Source: Kitasatospora paranensis (GTDB taxonomy: Bacteria; Actinomycetota; Actinomycetes; Streptomycetales; Streptomycetaceae). From it: DNA of 64,000 nt. The position numbers were made by a program, and so were the translations under genes. The stretch lies in contig NZ_BAABKV010000001.1 in assembly GCF_039544005.1 (NCBI RefSeq), positions 5,146,001-5,210,000 of the forward strand. The letters are read 5' to 3'. The notes beneath the pieces were generated by a model that did no database searches, had not been told where the DNA came from, and saw nothing but the letters and a program-made list of their open reading frames with translations. Positions 1 to 11,263 of this stretch are shown here, one piece after another (position 1 is the first letter of the stretch; every line of letters starts with the position of its first letter).

Positions 1-690
1 GTCGCCACCGCCGCCCTCGGCCCGCTCGGTGTCGGCGCCGTGCCGCTCGGCAACCACCTGCTGATGGCCGGGCAGGACGGCTACCGCGACAACAGCGCCG
101 CGCTCGGCACCGACAGCCCCGCGGCCCTGCTCGACCGCGCCGGCTGGAAGGAGACCGCCGGCAAGCGCACCAAGGACGGCAAGCCGCTCGCCCTGTCGCT
201 GCTCGTCCCGGACGGCTCCGCCACCGCCCGCCGCACCGCCGACGCACTCACCGGCGAGCTCGCCAAGGCCGGCTTCGCCGTCACCCTGAAGGCCGTCCCC
301 GCCGACTCCTTCGTCACCGACCACCTCGCGAAGGGCGACTTCGACCTCGCCCTGTTCTCCTGGCCGGTCACCGCTTATCCGGCCGACGCGCGCCCGCTGT
401 ACGCCAAGCCGCAGCCCGGTCCGGACGGCCTGCCGGTGGACGGCCGCAACTACGCCGGGACGGGGACGGCCGAGATCGACCGGCTGCTCGACCGGGCCGG
501 CGCCGAGCTCGACCCCGTCGCCCGGCGCTCGCTGCTCCAGCAGGCCGACACCCGGCTGTGGCAGCTCGCCGACGTCGTCCCGCTGTACCAGCGGCCCGAC
601 CTGGTCGCCGTCCGCAACGGCGTCGCCGGCGCCGGCGCGTACGGCTTCGCGACCCCGCGCTACCAGGACGTCGGCTTCCGGACGACCTGA
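1..690 (+). CDS. Family-5 (peptide/nickel-type) solute-binding protein, C-terminal part
   Basis: This is a partial gene, cut by the window edge and open from base 1 to the TGA at 688-690. The visible 229 residues are the C-terminal lobe of an SBP_bac_5 lipoprotein, which captures peptides outside the cell for an ABC importer. The motif GQDGYRDNSA, followed by a repeated LLDRAGW segment and the closing sequence YQDVGF, matches the lone binding protein encoded at 16924-18645 (GQNGYRDNSA), so the two are paralogues. No transporter genes are visible beside it. The substrate is unknown. Confidence 0.8.
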   Translation, partial: VATAALGPLGVGAVPLGNHLLMAGQDGYRDNSAALGTDSPAALLDRAGWKETAGKRTKDGKPLALSLLVPDGSATARRTADALTGELAKAGFAVTLKAVPADSFVTDHLAKGDFDLALFSWPVTAYPADARPLYAKPQPGPDGLPVDGRNYAGTGTAEIDRLLDRAGAELDPVARRSLLQQADTRLWQLADVVPLYQRPDLVAVRNGVAGAGAYGFATPRYQDVGFRTT

Positions 691-712
691 GCCCGCCGCC
701 GCCGGCCGGGGC

Positions 713-1905
713 TCAGGGCACCGGGACGGCGGCGGGCGGCGCGAGCCGCGCGGCGGTCTCGGCGATCCGGGCCGTCCCGGGGCAGAGGGCACGGGCCCGC
801 TCCAGCGCCCGCCGGGCCTCGTCCGTCCGGCCGGCCGCGCCGAGTGCGGCGGCCAGGGCGCACTCGGCCTGGGCCCGGGCCAGCGGACCGGTGGCCCGGG
901 CGGCCGCCCGCCCGGCCAGGGCGAGGGCCTCCTCGTGCTCCCCGCCCAGCAGGGCGAGCCAGGCCGGGGCGGGGGAGTGCGCCAGCAGCGCCGGGAACGC
1001 GGCGCGGGCGGCCGCGACGGCCTCGTCCAGCCGCGGCAGGCACTCGGCCGGCGGCAGCGCGCCCGTCGCGGCGGCGCCGGCCAGGGCCCCGGCCAGCTGG
1101 AGGTGGGCCTGCGCGGTGTGGGCCCGGCCCGCCAGGGCGCCCGCCGCCGCGCGGGCCAGCGTCGCGGACTCCTCGTAGCGGCCGCGGGCCTCGGCGACAC
1201 CCGCCCGCAGCAGGTACTCCCGGCCGCTCGGAAGGCTGTCCGCGGACAGCGGGCCGAGCGTGCTCCCGGCCTTCGCCAGGTCGCCGCGGAGGTGGGCCCG
1301 CATCGCCGACACCCCTTCGGGGAGAGCGCCAGGCCGTCGGCGGCGTCCCGCGGCAGGGACGGCATCCGCAGCAGCATCCAGCCGGCCGACAGCGGCTGCC
1401 GGACGGCGACCAGCGAGAGGACGGGCGGCACGAGCACCCCGAGGCCGAGCGCCCGGCCCACCCCCGGCCCGCCGACCAGCAGCACACCGAGCGTGATCGG
1501 GACGGCGGACAGCAACAGGGTGGCCACCCACAGCCGCAACCGCAGTCGAGGGCCCGCGACCGGCACCCGCTCGACGCAGAGGAAGGGGATCGGCACCCTC
1601 CGCAGGGAGAGGGTGATCCCGCCGACGGTGAGGTCGGCCAGCCGCGGGCCGAAGCCGAGCACCGCGACGACCGGGGCGCCCGCGACCCGGCCCAGGAGCA
1701 GCCCGGCGAGATGCGAGCTCTGCAGGCCCAGCAGGGCGCCCACGCCGGCCCAGGCCCCGGTCTCCAGGGGCCGGAACGCCCGGGCGTCGCCGCCCTGGAG
1801 CAGGGCCGCGCCGATGCAGAAGAGGACGAGGGCACCCAGCATCCGGCTACGGGTGCGGGCGGGGTCGGCGGTCGATGATCGAGTCACCGGAGCAGGGTCG
1901 CGCAT
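713..1905 (-). CDS. M50-like degenerate membrane peptidase with TPR-like tail (frameshifted)
   Basis: The frame starts at ATG 1905-1903 and would give about 397 residues. Residues 1-180 hold four hydrophobic segments and a stretch reading LQSSHLAGLLLGR followed by GFGPRL. This resembles the active-site helix and the following GFGPRL segment of site-2 (M50) proteases, but the HExxH motif is reduced to a single His (H65). The last 200 residues are Ala-rich helical repeats resembling TPRs (GRYEESATLARAAAGALAG and similar). The frame changes near 1319-1322; one extra G in that forward run of four joins both halves as LSPEGVSAMRAH. The family assignment is my inference from these motifs. The gene is divergent from typA, and no clear Shine-Dalgarno precedes the start. 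Confidence 0.55.
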
Positions 1906-2137
1906 CCCGGTCGGGTACGTCCGGTCCGTGGCCCAGTTGTGATCTTGCACCCGGTGCCACCCGCCGTTTCGGCCCCGGAGGCCGGTTCCCCGTACCATGG
2001 GGGAGCCGTGGCATGGTGTGCCCGGCGGGTGGACCGGTAGTAGCAGGCGGGAACGGGCGGCGGCGATCGACAGGGATCGCAAGTCGGCGTCACGCAGCCG
2101 GGCGCCGAAACCCACGAACCGGGAGAATCCGCTCAGC

Positions 2138-4039
<1,902 letters not shown>

Positions 4040-4055
4040 CCCCAGCCGCTTCGAC

Positions 4056-4091
4056 GGGCCGGCCTCCACCCCTCGGGGCGGAGGCCGGCCC
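4056..4091 (+). terminator. Hairpin after typA
   Basis: A perfect 12-bp stem (4056-4067 with 4080-4091) with a 12-nt loop, 17 bases after the typA stop. There is no T tract, as is common for terminators in high-GC actinomycetes. Confidence 0.7.
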
Positions 4092-4171
4092 GGCCGCGTT
4101 CCGGGGCCGCCCGGGTGGCTCCCGCGCCCTGGTGGCGTCCCCCTGCACCCATCCGGCGGTATCCAGCTCGC

Positions 4172-4220
4172 GCCACCGGTGGCCCGATCCTTCGATGGGG
4201 TGTGATGAGTCCTACACCCC
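4172..4220 (+). promoter_or_regulatory. Two palindromes before the opp operon
   Basis: A perfect 12-base palindrome, GCCACCGGTGGC (4172-4183), is followed by a 7-bp inverted repeat (GGGGTGT at 4197-4203, ACACCCC at 4214-4220). The second ends directly at the GAGGAGG Shine-Dalgarno of the binding-protein gene, so the transcript could fold beside the ribosome site. These could be an operator or a leader hairpin; the role is inferred. Confidence 0.35.
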
Positions 4221-4233
4221 GAGGAGGAGCCTC

Positions 4234-5877
4234 ATGCCTGCAGCCACCCGAGTGCGCTGGGCCCTGGTCGTCGCGACGAGCGTGGCCCTCGTGGCCACGG
4301 GCTGCGGCAGCAGCGGCAGCGGGGGAGGCGGCAGCGGCGCGAGCGGAAGCGGCGGCGGTGTCGTCACCGCCTGGTGGGGAGACCCGCAGAACCCGCTGGA
4401 GCCGGCGAACACCAACGAGGTCAACGGCGGCGCCGTCCTCAACATGATCTTCACCGGCCTGGTCTCGTACGACCCCAAGACCAGCGCTCCGAACAACGCC
4501 AACGCCGACTCGATCACCTCCAGCGACCAGCAGACCTGGACGGTGAAGCTGAAGCCCGGCTGGAAGTTCAGCGACGGCACCACGGTCACCGCCAAGTCCT
4601 ACGTGGACGCGTGGAACTACGGCGCGCTGGCCACCAACAAGCAGCTCAACAGCAGCTTCTTCTCCTACATCCAGGGCTACGACCAGGTCGCGCCGGCCTC
4701 CGGCAACCCGACCGCGCAGACCATGTCCGGCCTCAAGGTCGTCGACGACAACACCTTCACCGTCGCCCTGACCCAGAAGTTCTCCACCTGGCCGGCCACC
4801 CTCGGCTACTCCGCCTACGTCCCGCTCCCGGCGAGCTTCTTCTCCGACCACGCGGCGTACCTCAACAAGCCGGTCGGCAACGGCCCCTACGAGATCACCT
4901 CGTGGACCAAGAGCGCGAAGATGCAGCTGCGGCCGTTCACCGGCTACAGCGGCACCAACAAGGCCAAGAACGGCGGCATCGACCTCAAGGTCTACACCGA
5001 CACCAACGCGGCCTACGCGGACCTCCTCGCCGGCAACCTGGACGTCAACAACGGCCTGCCGAACAGCGCCCTGAAGACCGTCGACTCCGACCTCAACGGG
5101 CGCTTCCTCAACACCCCGGCCGGCATCATCCAGACCATCTCGTTCCCGCTGTACGACCCGGCCTGGAACACCGCCGGCGCCAAGATGGTCCGCCAGGGCA
5201 TCTCGATGGCGATCGACCGGCCCACCATCACCAAGGTGGTCTTCACCAACACCCGTACCCCCGCCACCGACTGGACCTCGCCGGTGCTGGGCGAGGCCGG
5301 CGGCTTCAAGGAGGGCCTGTGCGGTGAGACCTGCACCTACAACCCGACCAAGGCCAAGCAGCTGATCCAGCAGGGCGGCGGCATCCCCGGCGGCCAGCTC
5401 ACCATCTCCTACAACGCGGACGGCCCGCACAAGGAGTGGGTCGACGCGGTCTGCAACAGCATCAACAACGCCCTCGGCAACACCAAGGCCTGCGTCGGCA
5501 ACCCGATCGGCACCTTCGCCGACTTCCGCAACCAGGTCACCACCAAGAAGATGACCAGCGCCTTCCGCACCGGCTGGCAGATGGACTACCCGCTGATCCA
5601 GGACTTCCTGCAGCCGCTGTACTTCACCGGTGCCTCGTCCAACGACTCCGGCTATGCCAACCCGCAGTTCGACAGCCTGGTCAACCAGGCCAACGCGAAC
5701 CCGGACAAGGCCGCCGCGGTCTCCCAGTTCCAGGACGCGGAGAAGCTGCTCATCCCCGACCTCCCGGCCATCCCGCTCTGGTACCAGAACGGCACCGTCG
5801 GCTGGTCCTCCAAGGTCGACAACGTCCTCCTCAACCCCTTCAGCGTCCCGGTCTACGACCAGATCACCGTCAAGTAA
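4234..5877 (+). CDS. Oligopeptide ABC transporter substrate-binding lipoprotein
   Basis: A 547-residue family-5 extracytoplasmic binding protein and the first gene of a complete opp/dpp operon. The N-terminus has two Arg residues, a hydrophobic stretch and the lipobox VATGC (Cys24), followed by a Gly/Ser linker, so the protein is anchored to the outer face of the membrane. The body shows SBP_bac_5 features such as LKPGWKFSDGTTVTAKSYV and, near the C-terminus, LPAIPLWYQNG. The start is set by GAGGAGG at 4221. From memory, the gene order matches the SCO5117-SCO5121 type operon next to bldK in S. coelicolor. A peptide substrate is inferred. Confidence 0.9.
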   Translation: MPAATRVRWALVVATSVALVATGCGSSGSGGGGSGASGSGGGVVTAWWGDPQNPLEPANTNEVNGGAVLNMIFTGLVSYDPKTSAPNNANADSITSSDQQTWTVKLKPGWKFSDGTTVTAKSYVDAWNYGALATNKQLNSSFFSYIQGYDQVAPASGNPTAQTMSGLKVVDDNTFTVALTQKFSTWPATLGYSAYVPLPASFFSDHAAYLNKPVGNGPYEITSWTKSAKMQLRPFTGYSGTNKAKNGGIDLKVYTDTNAAYADLLAGNLDVNNGLPNSALKTVDSDLNGRFLNTPAGIIQTISFPLYDPAWNTAGAKMVRQGISMAIDRPTITKVVFTNTRTPATDWTSPVLGEAGGFKEGLCGETCTYNPTKAKQLIQQGGGIPGGQLTISYNADGPHKEWVDAVCNSINNALGNTKACVGNPIGTFADFRNQVTTKKMTSAFRTGWQMDYPLIQDFLQPLYFTGASSNDSGYANPQFDSLVNQANANPDKAAAVSQFQDAEKLLIPDLPAIPLWYQNGTVGWSSKVDNVLLNPFSVPVYDQITVK

Positions 5878-5886
5878 CCGGCAGGC

Positions 5887-5914
5887 GGCGGCGGGGCCCG
5901 CAGGCCCCGCCGCC
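5887..5914 (+). terminator. Hairpin directly after binding-protein gene
   Basis: A 12-bp perfect GC stem (5887-5898 with 5903-5914) with a CGCA loop, starting 10 bases after the binding-protein stop and ending 30 bases before the permease start. Placed inside the operon, it probably attenuates downstream transcription or protects the 3' end of the abundant binding-protein mRNA. Confidence 0.6.
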
Positions 5915-5943
5915 ACCGCTCCGGCGGCCCGTTGGAGGTTCGC

Positions 5944-6866
5944 ATGGGACGCTACGTCATCAGACGCCTGCTCCAGATGATCCCGGTGTTCCTGGGGAGC
6001 ACCTTCCTGATCTTCGTGATGGTCCACGCACTCGGCGACCCGGTGAACGCGCTGTTCGGCGACAAGGCGCCCGACCCGGTCATCGCGCAGCAGATCCGCG
6101 AGCAGTACAACCTCAACGACCCGTTGTGGCTCCAGTACCTCATCTACATGAGCAACCTGTTCCGCTGGGACTTCGGCACCACCTTCAACGGGCAGTCGGT
6201 CACCTCGCTGCTCGCCACCGCCTACCCCGCGACGATCAAGCTCACCGCGGTCGCCTTCACCATCGAGGTGATCTTCGGCGTCGGGTTCGGCCTCATCAGC
6301 GGCCTGCGCCGCGGCGGCTGGTCGGACAACACGGTGCTGGTCTTCACCCTGGTCGTCATCTCGATCCCGACGTTCGTCACCGGCTACGTGCTCCAGTACC
6401 TGTTCGGCGTGAAGTGGGGCGTCCTGCCGGCCACCGCCGGCGATCCGCTGACCCTCAACTCGCTGCTGCTGCCGGGCATCGTGCTGGCCTCGGTCTCCTC
6501 GCCTACGTCGCCCGGCTCACCCGGACGACCGTCGCCGAGAACTCCAAGGCCGACTACGTGCGCACCGCCGTCGCCAAGGGCCTGCCGCGCCGCCGGGTGG
6601 TGCTGAACCACCTGCTGCGCAACTCGCTCATCCCGGTCGTGACCTTCCTCGGCGCCGACCTCGGCGCCCTGATGGGAGGCGCCCTGGTCACCGAGCGGAT
6701 CTTCAACATCCACGGCGTCGGCTACTACCTCTACCAGGGCATCGTCCGCCAGAACACCGCGACGGTCGTCGGCTTCGTGACGGTACTGATCATCGTCTAC
6801 CTGGCGGCCAACCTGCTCGTCGACCTGCTCTACGCGGTCCTGGACCCGAGGATCCGGTATGCCTGA
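5944..6866 (+). CDS. Oligopeptide ABC transporter permease, DppB type (frameshifted in this sequence)
   Basis: An integral membrane subunit forming half of the translocation channel. It opens with MGRYVIRRLLQMIPVF, typical of DppB/OppB, after TTGGAGG at 5932. The frame jumps near 6488: adding one C after the GGC at 6486-6488 joins GIVLA to LGLLAYVARLTRTT. The EAA loop follows (DYVRTAVAKGLPRRRVVLNHLLRN), and the C-terminus is LLYAVLDPRIRYA. With the repair the protein is about 307 residues, normal for the family. The stop overlaps the next start by 8 bases, indicating translational coupling. Confidence 0.85.
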
Positions 6867-7887
6867 CCAAGAGAAGTACAACAAGGCCGACCCCCTCGCC
6901 GACGCCGGCACGGAGGAGGAGGAGATCCAGAGTGCCGTCGAGAGCCGCACCTTCGACCTGGGCACCATGGAGGCCCAGACTTTAATCAAGAACGAGCGGC
7001 TGCACGACGAGTCCGAGGTCCCGGCCGTCGACGAACGCGTCCAGCCCCGCAGCCTGTGGCAGGACGCCTGGCGGGACCTGCGCCGCAACCCCATCTTCAT
7101 CATCTCGGGGCTGCTGATCGTCTTCCTGGTCATCGTGGCGATCTGGCCCGGCCTGTTCACCTCGACCGACCCGCTGCAGTGCGACCTGTCGAAGGCCCAG
7201 CAGGGGCCCGAGTCCGGCCACCCGTTCGGCTTCGACGGCCAGGGCTGCGACGTCTACTCGCGCACGATCTACGGCGCCCGTGCCTCCATCACGGTCGGCG
7301 TCTGCGCGACCGTCGGCGCCGCGGTGGTCGGCACCGTGCTCGGCGGCCTGGCCGGCTTCCTGGGCGGCTGGTCCGACTCGGTCATCTCCCGCGTCGCCGA
7401 CATCTTCTTCGGCATCCCGATCCTGCTCGGCGGCCTGGTCTTCCTCTCGGTCATCCCCAGCCGGTCGATCTGGATCGTGGTGGCGTTCATCGTGGTGCTC
7501 GGCTGGCCGCAGATCGCCCGCATCGGCCGAGGCGCCGTGATCACCGCCAAACAGCAGGACTACGTGACGGCGGCCAGGGCCCTGGGGGCCAGCAACTCCC
7601 GGCTGATGCTGCGCCACATCCTGCCCAACGCCGTCGCGCCGATCATCGTGGTCGCCACCATCGCCCTCGGCACCTACATCGCCCTGGAGGCCACCCTGAG
7701 CTTCCTCGGCGTGGGCCTGAAGCCGCCCACGGTCTCGTGGGGCATCGACATCTCCTCGGCCTCGGCCACCTTCCGCAACGCCCCGCACATGCTGCTCTAC
7801 CCGGCCGGGGCACTGAGCCTCACCGTCCTGGCCTTCATCATGCTCGGCGACGCGGTCCGCGACGCTCTTGACCCCAAGCTGCGCTGA
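6859..7887 (+). CDS. Oligopeptide ABC transporter permease, DppC type, with a TTA codon
   Basis: A 342-residue inner-membrane permease, partner of the DppB-type subunit. Six hydrophobic segments begin near residue 78, and the EAA motif reads AARALGASNSRLMLRHILPN. The N-terminus carries an unusually long acidic, soluble extension of about 65 residues (TEEEEIQSAVES). Codon 42 (6982-6984) is TTA, the Leu codon that in streptomycetes is read only by the bldA tRNA. It sits before the first membrane segment and no later plausible start avoids it. I found no other in-frame TTA in the window. Translation is coupled to the upstream permease. Confidence 0.92.
   Translation: MPDQEKYNKADPLADAGTEEEEIQSAVESRTFDLGTMEAQTLIKNERLHDESEVPAVDERVQPRSLWQDAWRDLRRNPIFIISGLLIVFLVIVAIWPGLFTSTDPLQCDLSKAQQGPESGHPFGFDGQGCDVYSRTIYGARASITVGVCATVGAAVVGTVLGGLAGFLGGWSDSVISRVADIFFGIPILLGGLVFLSVIPSRSIWIVVAFIVVLGWPQIARIGRGAVITAKQQDYVTAARALGASNSRLMLRHILPNAVAPIIVVATIALGTYIALEATLSFLGVGLKPPTVSWGIDISSASATFRNAPHMLLYPAGALSLTVLAFIMLGDAVRDALDPKLR
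6982..6984 (+). promoter_or_regulatory. TTA codon (bldA-type translational control)
   Basis: In-frame TTA, Leu42 of the permease beginning at 6859. In Streptomyces TTA codons are rare and make expression depend on the developmentally regulated bldA tRNA. The neighbouring codons ACT and ATC-AAG are ordinary. Confidence 0.7.
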
Positions 7888-7905
7888 GAGGGGCCCCCAC
7901 CAACC

Positions 7906-8987
7906 ATGGACAGCGGCATGAGTAGCGACGACGGCGAAAGCGCCATCCGGATCGACCCGCGGGACTCCGGCGCCCCGACCCCGGACGGCCCCCTGCTCGA
8001 CGTGCGCGGGCTGCACGTCGAGTTCCGGACGAGGGAGGGCGTCGCCACGGCCGTCAACGGCGTCGACTACTCGGTCGCCGCCGGTGAGACGCTCGCCGTC
8101 CTCGGCGAGTCCGGCTCCGGCAAGTCCGTCACCGCCCAGGCCATCATGGGCATCCTGGACACCCCGCCCGGCTACGTCACCGGCGGCGAGATCCTCTTCA
8201 AGGGCCGCGACCTGCTGAAGCTCGGCGCCGAGGAGCGCCGGAAGGTCCGCGGCGAACAGATGGCCATGATCTTCCAGGACGCCCTCTCCTCGCTGAACCC
8301 CGTCCACTCCGTCGGCGCCCAGCTCGGCGAGATGTACCGGGTGCACCGCGGCGCCTCCCGCAAGGACGCGAGGGCCAAGGCCGTCGAGCTGATGGACCGG
8401 GTCCGCATCCCGGCGGCCAAGGAGCGGGTGAACGACTACCCGCACCAGTTCTCCGGCGGCATGCGGCAGCGCATCATGATCGCGATGGCGCTGGCCCTGG
8501 AGCCGGACCTGATCATCGCGGACGAGCCCACCACCGCCCTGGACGTGACCGTCCAGGCCCAGGTGATGGACCTGCTGGCGGAGCTCCAGCGCGAGTACAA
8601 CATGGGCCTCATCCTGATCACCCATGACCTCGGCGTGGTCGCCGACGTCGCCGACAAGATCGCGGTGATGTACGCGGGCCGGATCGTCGAGACGGCCCCG
8701 GTCAAGGAGCTGTACGCGAACCCGGCCCACCCCTACAGCCGGGGCCTGCTGGACTCCATCCCCCGGCTGGACCAGAAGGGCCAGGAGCTCTACGCGATCA
8801 AGGGACTGCCGCCCAACCTGCTGCGGATCCCCCGGGCTGTGCCTTCAACCCGCGCTGCCCGCGCGCCCAGGACATCTGCCGGCAGGAGGTGCCCACACTG
8901 TTCGAGGTCACCGAGGACGACGGCACGCCCGTCCAGGGCCGGGGCAGCGCCTGCTTCTTCTGGAAGGAGACCGTCCATGACGTCTGA
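7906..8987 (+). CDS. Oligopeptide ABC transporter ATPase, DppD type (frameshifted in this sequence)
   Basis: A cytoplasmic ATPase driving peptide import. It has Walker A GESGSGKS, the signature FSGGMRQR, Walker B LIIADEP and the H-loop ITHDLG. The frame is lost in the run of five C at 8829-8833. A sixth C restores the family C-terminus, IPPGCAFNPRCPRAQDIC, a Cys-bearing oligo_HPY tail ending at TGA 8985-8987. Without repair it appears fused to the next ATPase as one 719-residue chain, which is an artefact. Repaired length is about 360 residues. It overlaps the next gene by 11 bases. Confidence 0.85.
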
Positions 8988-10065
8988 CGGGACGGGCGCG
9001 GCGGAGGCCGCGCTGCCGCAGGAGGTCGCCTTCGCCCAGGAGGTGCCGCGCGGCGAGCCGATCCTGCAGGTCCGGGACCTCGTCAAGCACTTCCCGCTGA
9101 CGCAGGGCATCGTCATCCGCAAGCAGATCGGCGCGGTGAAGGCCGTCGACGGCGTCTCCTTCGACCTGATGCAGGGCGAGACCCTGGGCATCGTCGGCGA
9201 GTCCGGCTGCGGCAAGTCGACCCTGGCCAAGGTGCTGATGAACCTGGAGCCGGCCACCAGCGGCTCGGTCCGGTTCAAGGGCGAGGAGATCTCCGGCCTG
9301 TCCGGCGGCGCGCTGAAGGCGGTCCGGCGCAACATCCAGATGGTGTTCCAGGACCCGTACACCTCGCTGAACCCGCGGATGACCGTCGGCGACATCATCG
9401 GGGAGCCGTACGAGATCCACCCGGAGGTCGCGCCCAAGGGCGAGCGCCGCAAGGCGGTGCAGGACCTGCTGGACGTGGTGGGACTCAACCCGGAGTACAT
9501 CAACCGGTACCCGCACCAGTTCTCCGGCGGCCAGCGCCAGCGCATCGGCATCGCCCGCGGCCTCGCGCTCAAGCCCGAGGTCATCATCTGCGACGAACCC
9601 GTCTCCGCCCTCGACGTCTCCGTCCAGGCCCAGGTGATCAACCTGCTGGAGCAGCTCCAGAAGGAGTTCAACCTCTCCTACATGTTCATCGCCCACGACC
9701 TGTCGATCGTCCGGCACATCTCGGACCGGGTCGGCGTCATGTACCTGGGCCGGATGGTCGAGATCGGCTCCGACGAGGAGATCTACGACCACGCCACCCA
9801 CCCCTACACCCAGGCGCTGCTCTCCGCCGTGCCCGTGCCGGACCCGGCGGCCCGCGAGGCCAAGGACCGGATCGTGCTCACCGGCGACGTGCCGTCGCCG
9901 GCCAAGCCGCCGTCCGGCTGCCGCTTCCGGACCCGGTGCTGGCTGGCCCAGGAGAAGTGCTCGCACGACGACCCGGCGCTTGCCGTCCGCTCCTGGCTGG
10001 AGGGCAAGGCCGCGCACGAGTCGGCCTGCCACTTCGCGGCCGAGCGCGAGGCGGACAGGACGTAG
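8977..10065 (+). CDS. Oligopeptide ABC transporter ATPase, DppF type
   Basis: The 362-residue second ATPase of the operon. It has Walker A GESGCGKST, signature FSGGQRQR, Walker B VIICDEP, the D-loop SALD and H-loop IAHDLS. The C-terminal oligo_HPY segment keeps the Cys pattern SGCRFRTRCWLAQEKC. The ATG at 8977 lies inside the end of the preceding ATPase. The gene closes the operon and is followed by a long bidirectional hairpin that separates it from bldKE. Confidence 0.93.
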   Translation: MTSDGTGAAEAALPQEVAFAQEVPRGEPILQVRDLVKHFPLTQGIVIRKQIGAVKAVDGVSFDLMQGETLGIVGESGCGKSTLAKVLMNLEPATSGSVRFKGEEISGLSGGALKAVRRNIQMVFQDPYTSLNPRMTVGDIIGEPYEIHPEVAPKGERRKAVQDLLDVVGLNPEYINRYPHQFSGGQRQRIGIARGLALKPEVIICDEPVSALDVSVQAQVINLLEQLQKEFNLSYMFIAHDLSIVRHISDRVGVMYLGRMVEIGSDEEIYDHATHPYTQALLSAVPVPDPAAREAKDRIVLTGDVPSPAKPPSGCRFRTRCWLAQEKCSHDDPALAVRSWLEGKAAHESACHFAAEREADRT

Positions 10066-10085
10066 CGCCGGGGCGGGAACGATGA

Positions 10086-10139
10086 CGGGGCCCCTTCGAG
10101 CTCCGGCTTCCGAGGAAACCGGGCACCGAAGGGGCCCCG
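10086..10139. terminator. Bidirectional terminator between the opp and bldK operons
   Basis: A perfect 13-bp stem (10086-10098 with 10127-10139) with a 28-nt loop, lying between two convergent operons. Confidence 0.8.
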
Positions 10140-10148
10140 CCGTTCACA

Positions 10149-11231
10149 TCACTTCGCTTCGGCGTCCCGCTGCTCGGGGACGGCGGTCTTGGTGGTGCCG
10201 TCCTCCGGGAAGTGGCAGGCCGTCAGGTGGCCCTCGGCGCTGCCGGAGAGCTGGATCAGCGGCGGCTCCTCGGTCGCGCACTTCTCCTGGGCCTTCCAGC
10301 ACCGGGTGCGGAAGCGGCAGCCCGACGGCGGGTTGATCGGCGACGGGACGTCACCGACCAGCCGGATCCGCTCGTTGGCGACGCTGTCCGGGTCCGCGTC
10401 CGGCGCCGCCGACAGCAGCGCGTGGGTGTACGGGTGGCGCGGCGCGGTGTACAGCGAGTCGCGGTCGGCGATCTCCACGACCTTGCCGAGGTACATGACG
10501 GCGACGCGCTGCGAGAAGTGCCGCACGATCGACAGGTCGTGGGCGATGAAGACGAACGCGATGCCCAGTTCCCGCTGCAGCTCCTGGAGCAGGTTGACGA
10601 CCTGCGCCTGGATCGAGACGTCCAGCGCGGAGACCGGCTCGTCGGCGACGATCAGCTTCGGGTTCAGGGCGAGCGCGCGGGCGACGCCGATGCGCTGGCG
10701 CTGACCGCCGGAGAACTCGTGCGGGAAGCGGTTGTAGTGCTCCGGGTTGAGACCGACGATCTCCAGCAGTTCCTTGACCTGGGCCTCCCGGCCGCCGGCC
10801 GGGTTGATGCCGTTGATCTCCATCGGGCCGCTGATGATCGTGCCCACGGTGTGGCGCGGGTTCAGCGAGGAGTACGGGTCCTGGAAGATCATCTGGATCT
10901 CGGACCGGATCGGCGCCAGCTCCTTGCGGGAGGCGTGCGCGATGTCCTGGCCGAGGTACTTGATCGAACCGCGGGTCGGCTCGTACAGCCGGGTGATCAG
11001 CCGGCCGGTGGTCGACTTGCCGCAGCCGGACTCGCCGACCAGGCCGAGGCTCTCGCCGGTGGCGACGGAGAAGCTCACGTCCTCGACCGCCTGCACCGCA
11101 CCCACCTGGCGGCGGAACGGGAAGCCGCCCATCACCGGGAAGTGCTTGGTGAGGCCGCTGACCTCCAGCAGGGTGCTGCCGGGGGCCACGGGCTTCGCCG
11201 CCGCCTCGCTCAGGGTCTGCTCTGCGCTCAT
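10149..11231 (-). CDS. bldKE: BldKE-like oligopeptide transporter ATPase
   Basis: A 360-residue ABC ATPase of the DppF class, last gene of the bldK-like operon. Walker A GESGCGKST, signature FSGGQRQR, Walker B LIVADEP and a Cys-containing oligo_HPY tail (SGCRFRTRCWKAQEKC) are visible. ATG 11231 is preceded by AAAGGAG. The bldK name rests on the order permease, binding protein, permease, ATPase, ATPase, and on its position beside a second opp operon. In S. coelicolor the BldK transporter imports a signal needed for aerial growth. Confidence 0.8.
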   Translation of the reverse strand: MSAEQTLSEAAAKPVAPGSTLLEVSGLTKHFPVMGGFPFRRQVGAVQAVEDVSFSVATGESLGLVGESGCGKSTTGRLITRLYEPTRGSIKYLGQDIAHASRKELAPIRSEIQMIFQDPYSSLNPRHTVGTIISGPMEINGINPAGGREAQVKELLEIVGLNPEHYNRFPHEFSGGQRQRIGVARALALNPKLIVADEPVSALDVSIQAQVVNLLQELQRELGIAFVFIAHDLSIVRHFSQRVAVMYLGKVVEIADRDSLYTAPRHPYTHALLSAAPDADPDSVANERIRLVGDVPSPINPPSGCRFRTRCWKAQEKCATEEPPLIQLSGSAEGHLTACHFPEDGTTKTAVPEQRDAEAK

Positions 11232-11263
11232 GGGAATTCCTTGCTCCTTTACCGAGGTCCTGA

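Noticed and set aside
7906..10065. Apparent 719-residue double ATPase fusion
   Set aside because: The first ATPase loses its Cys-bearing tail at a C run; adding one C restores a normal end and the second gene has its own ATG at 8977.
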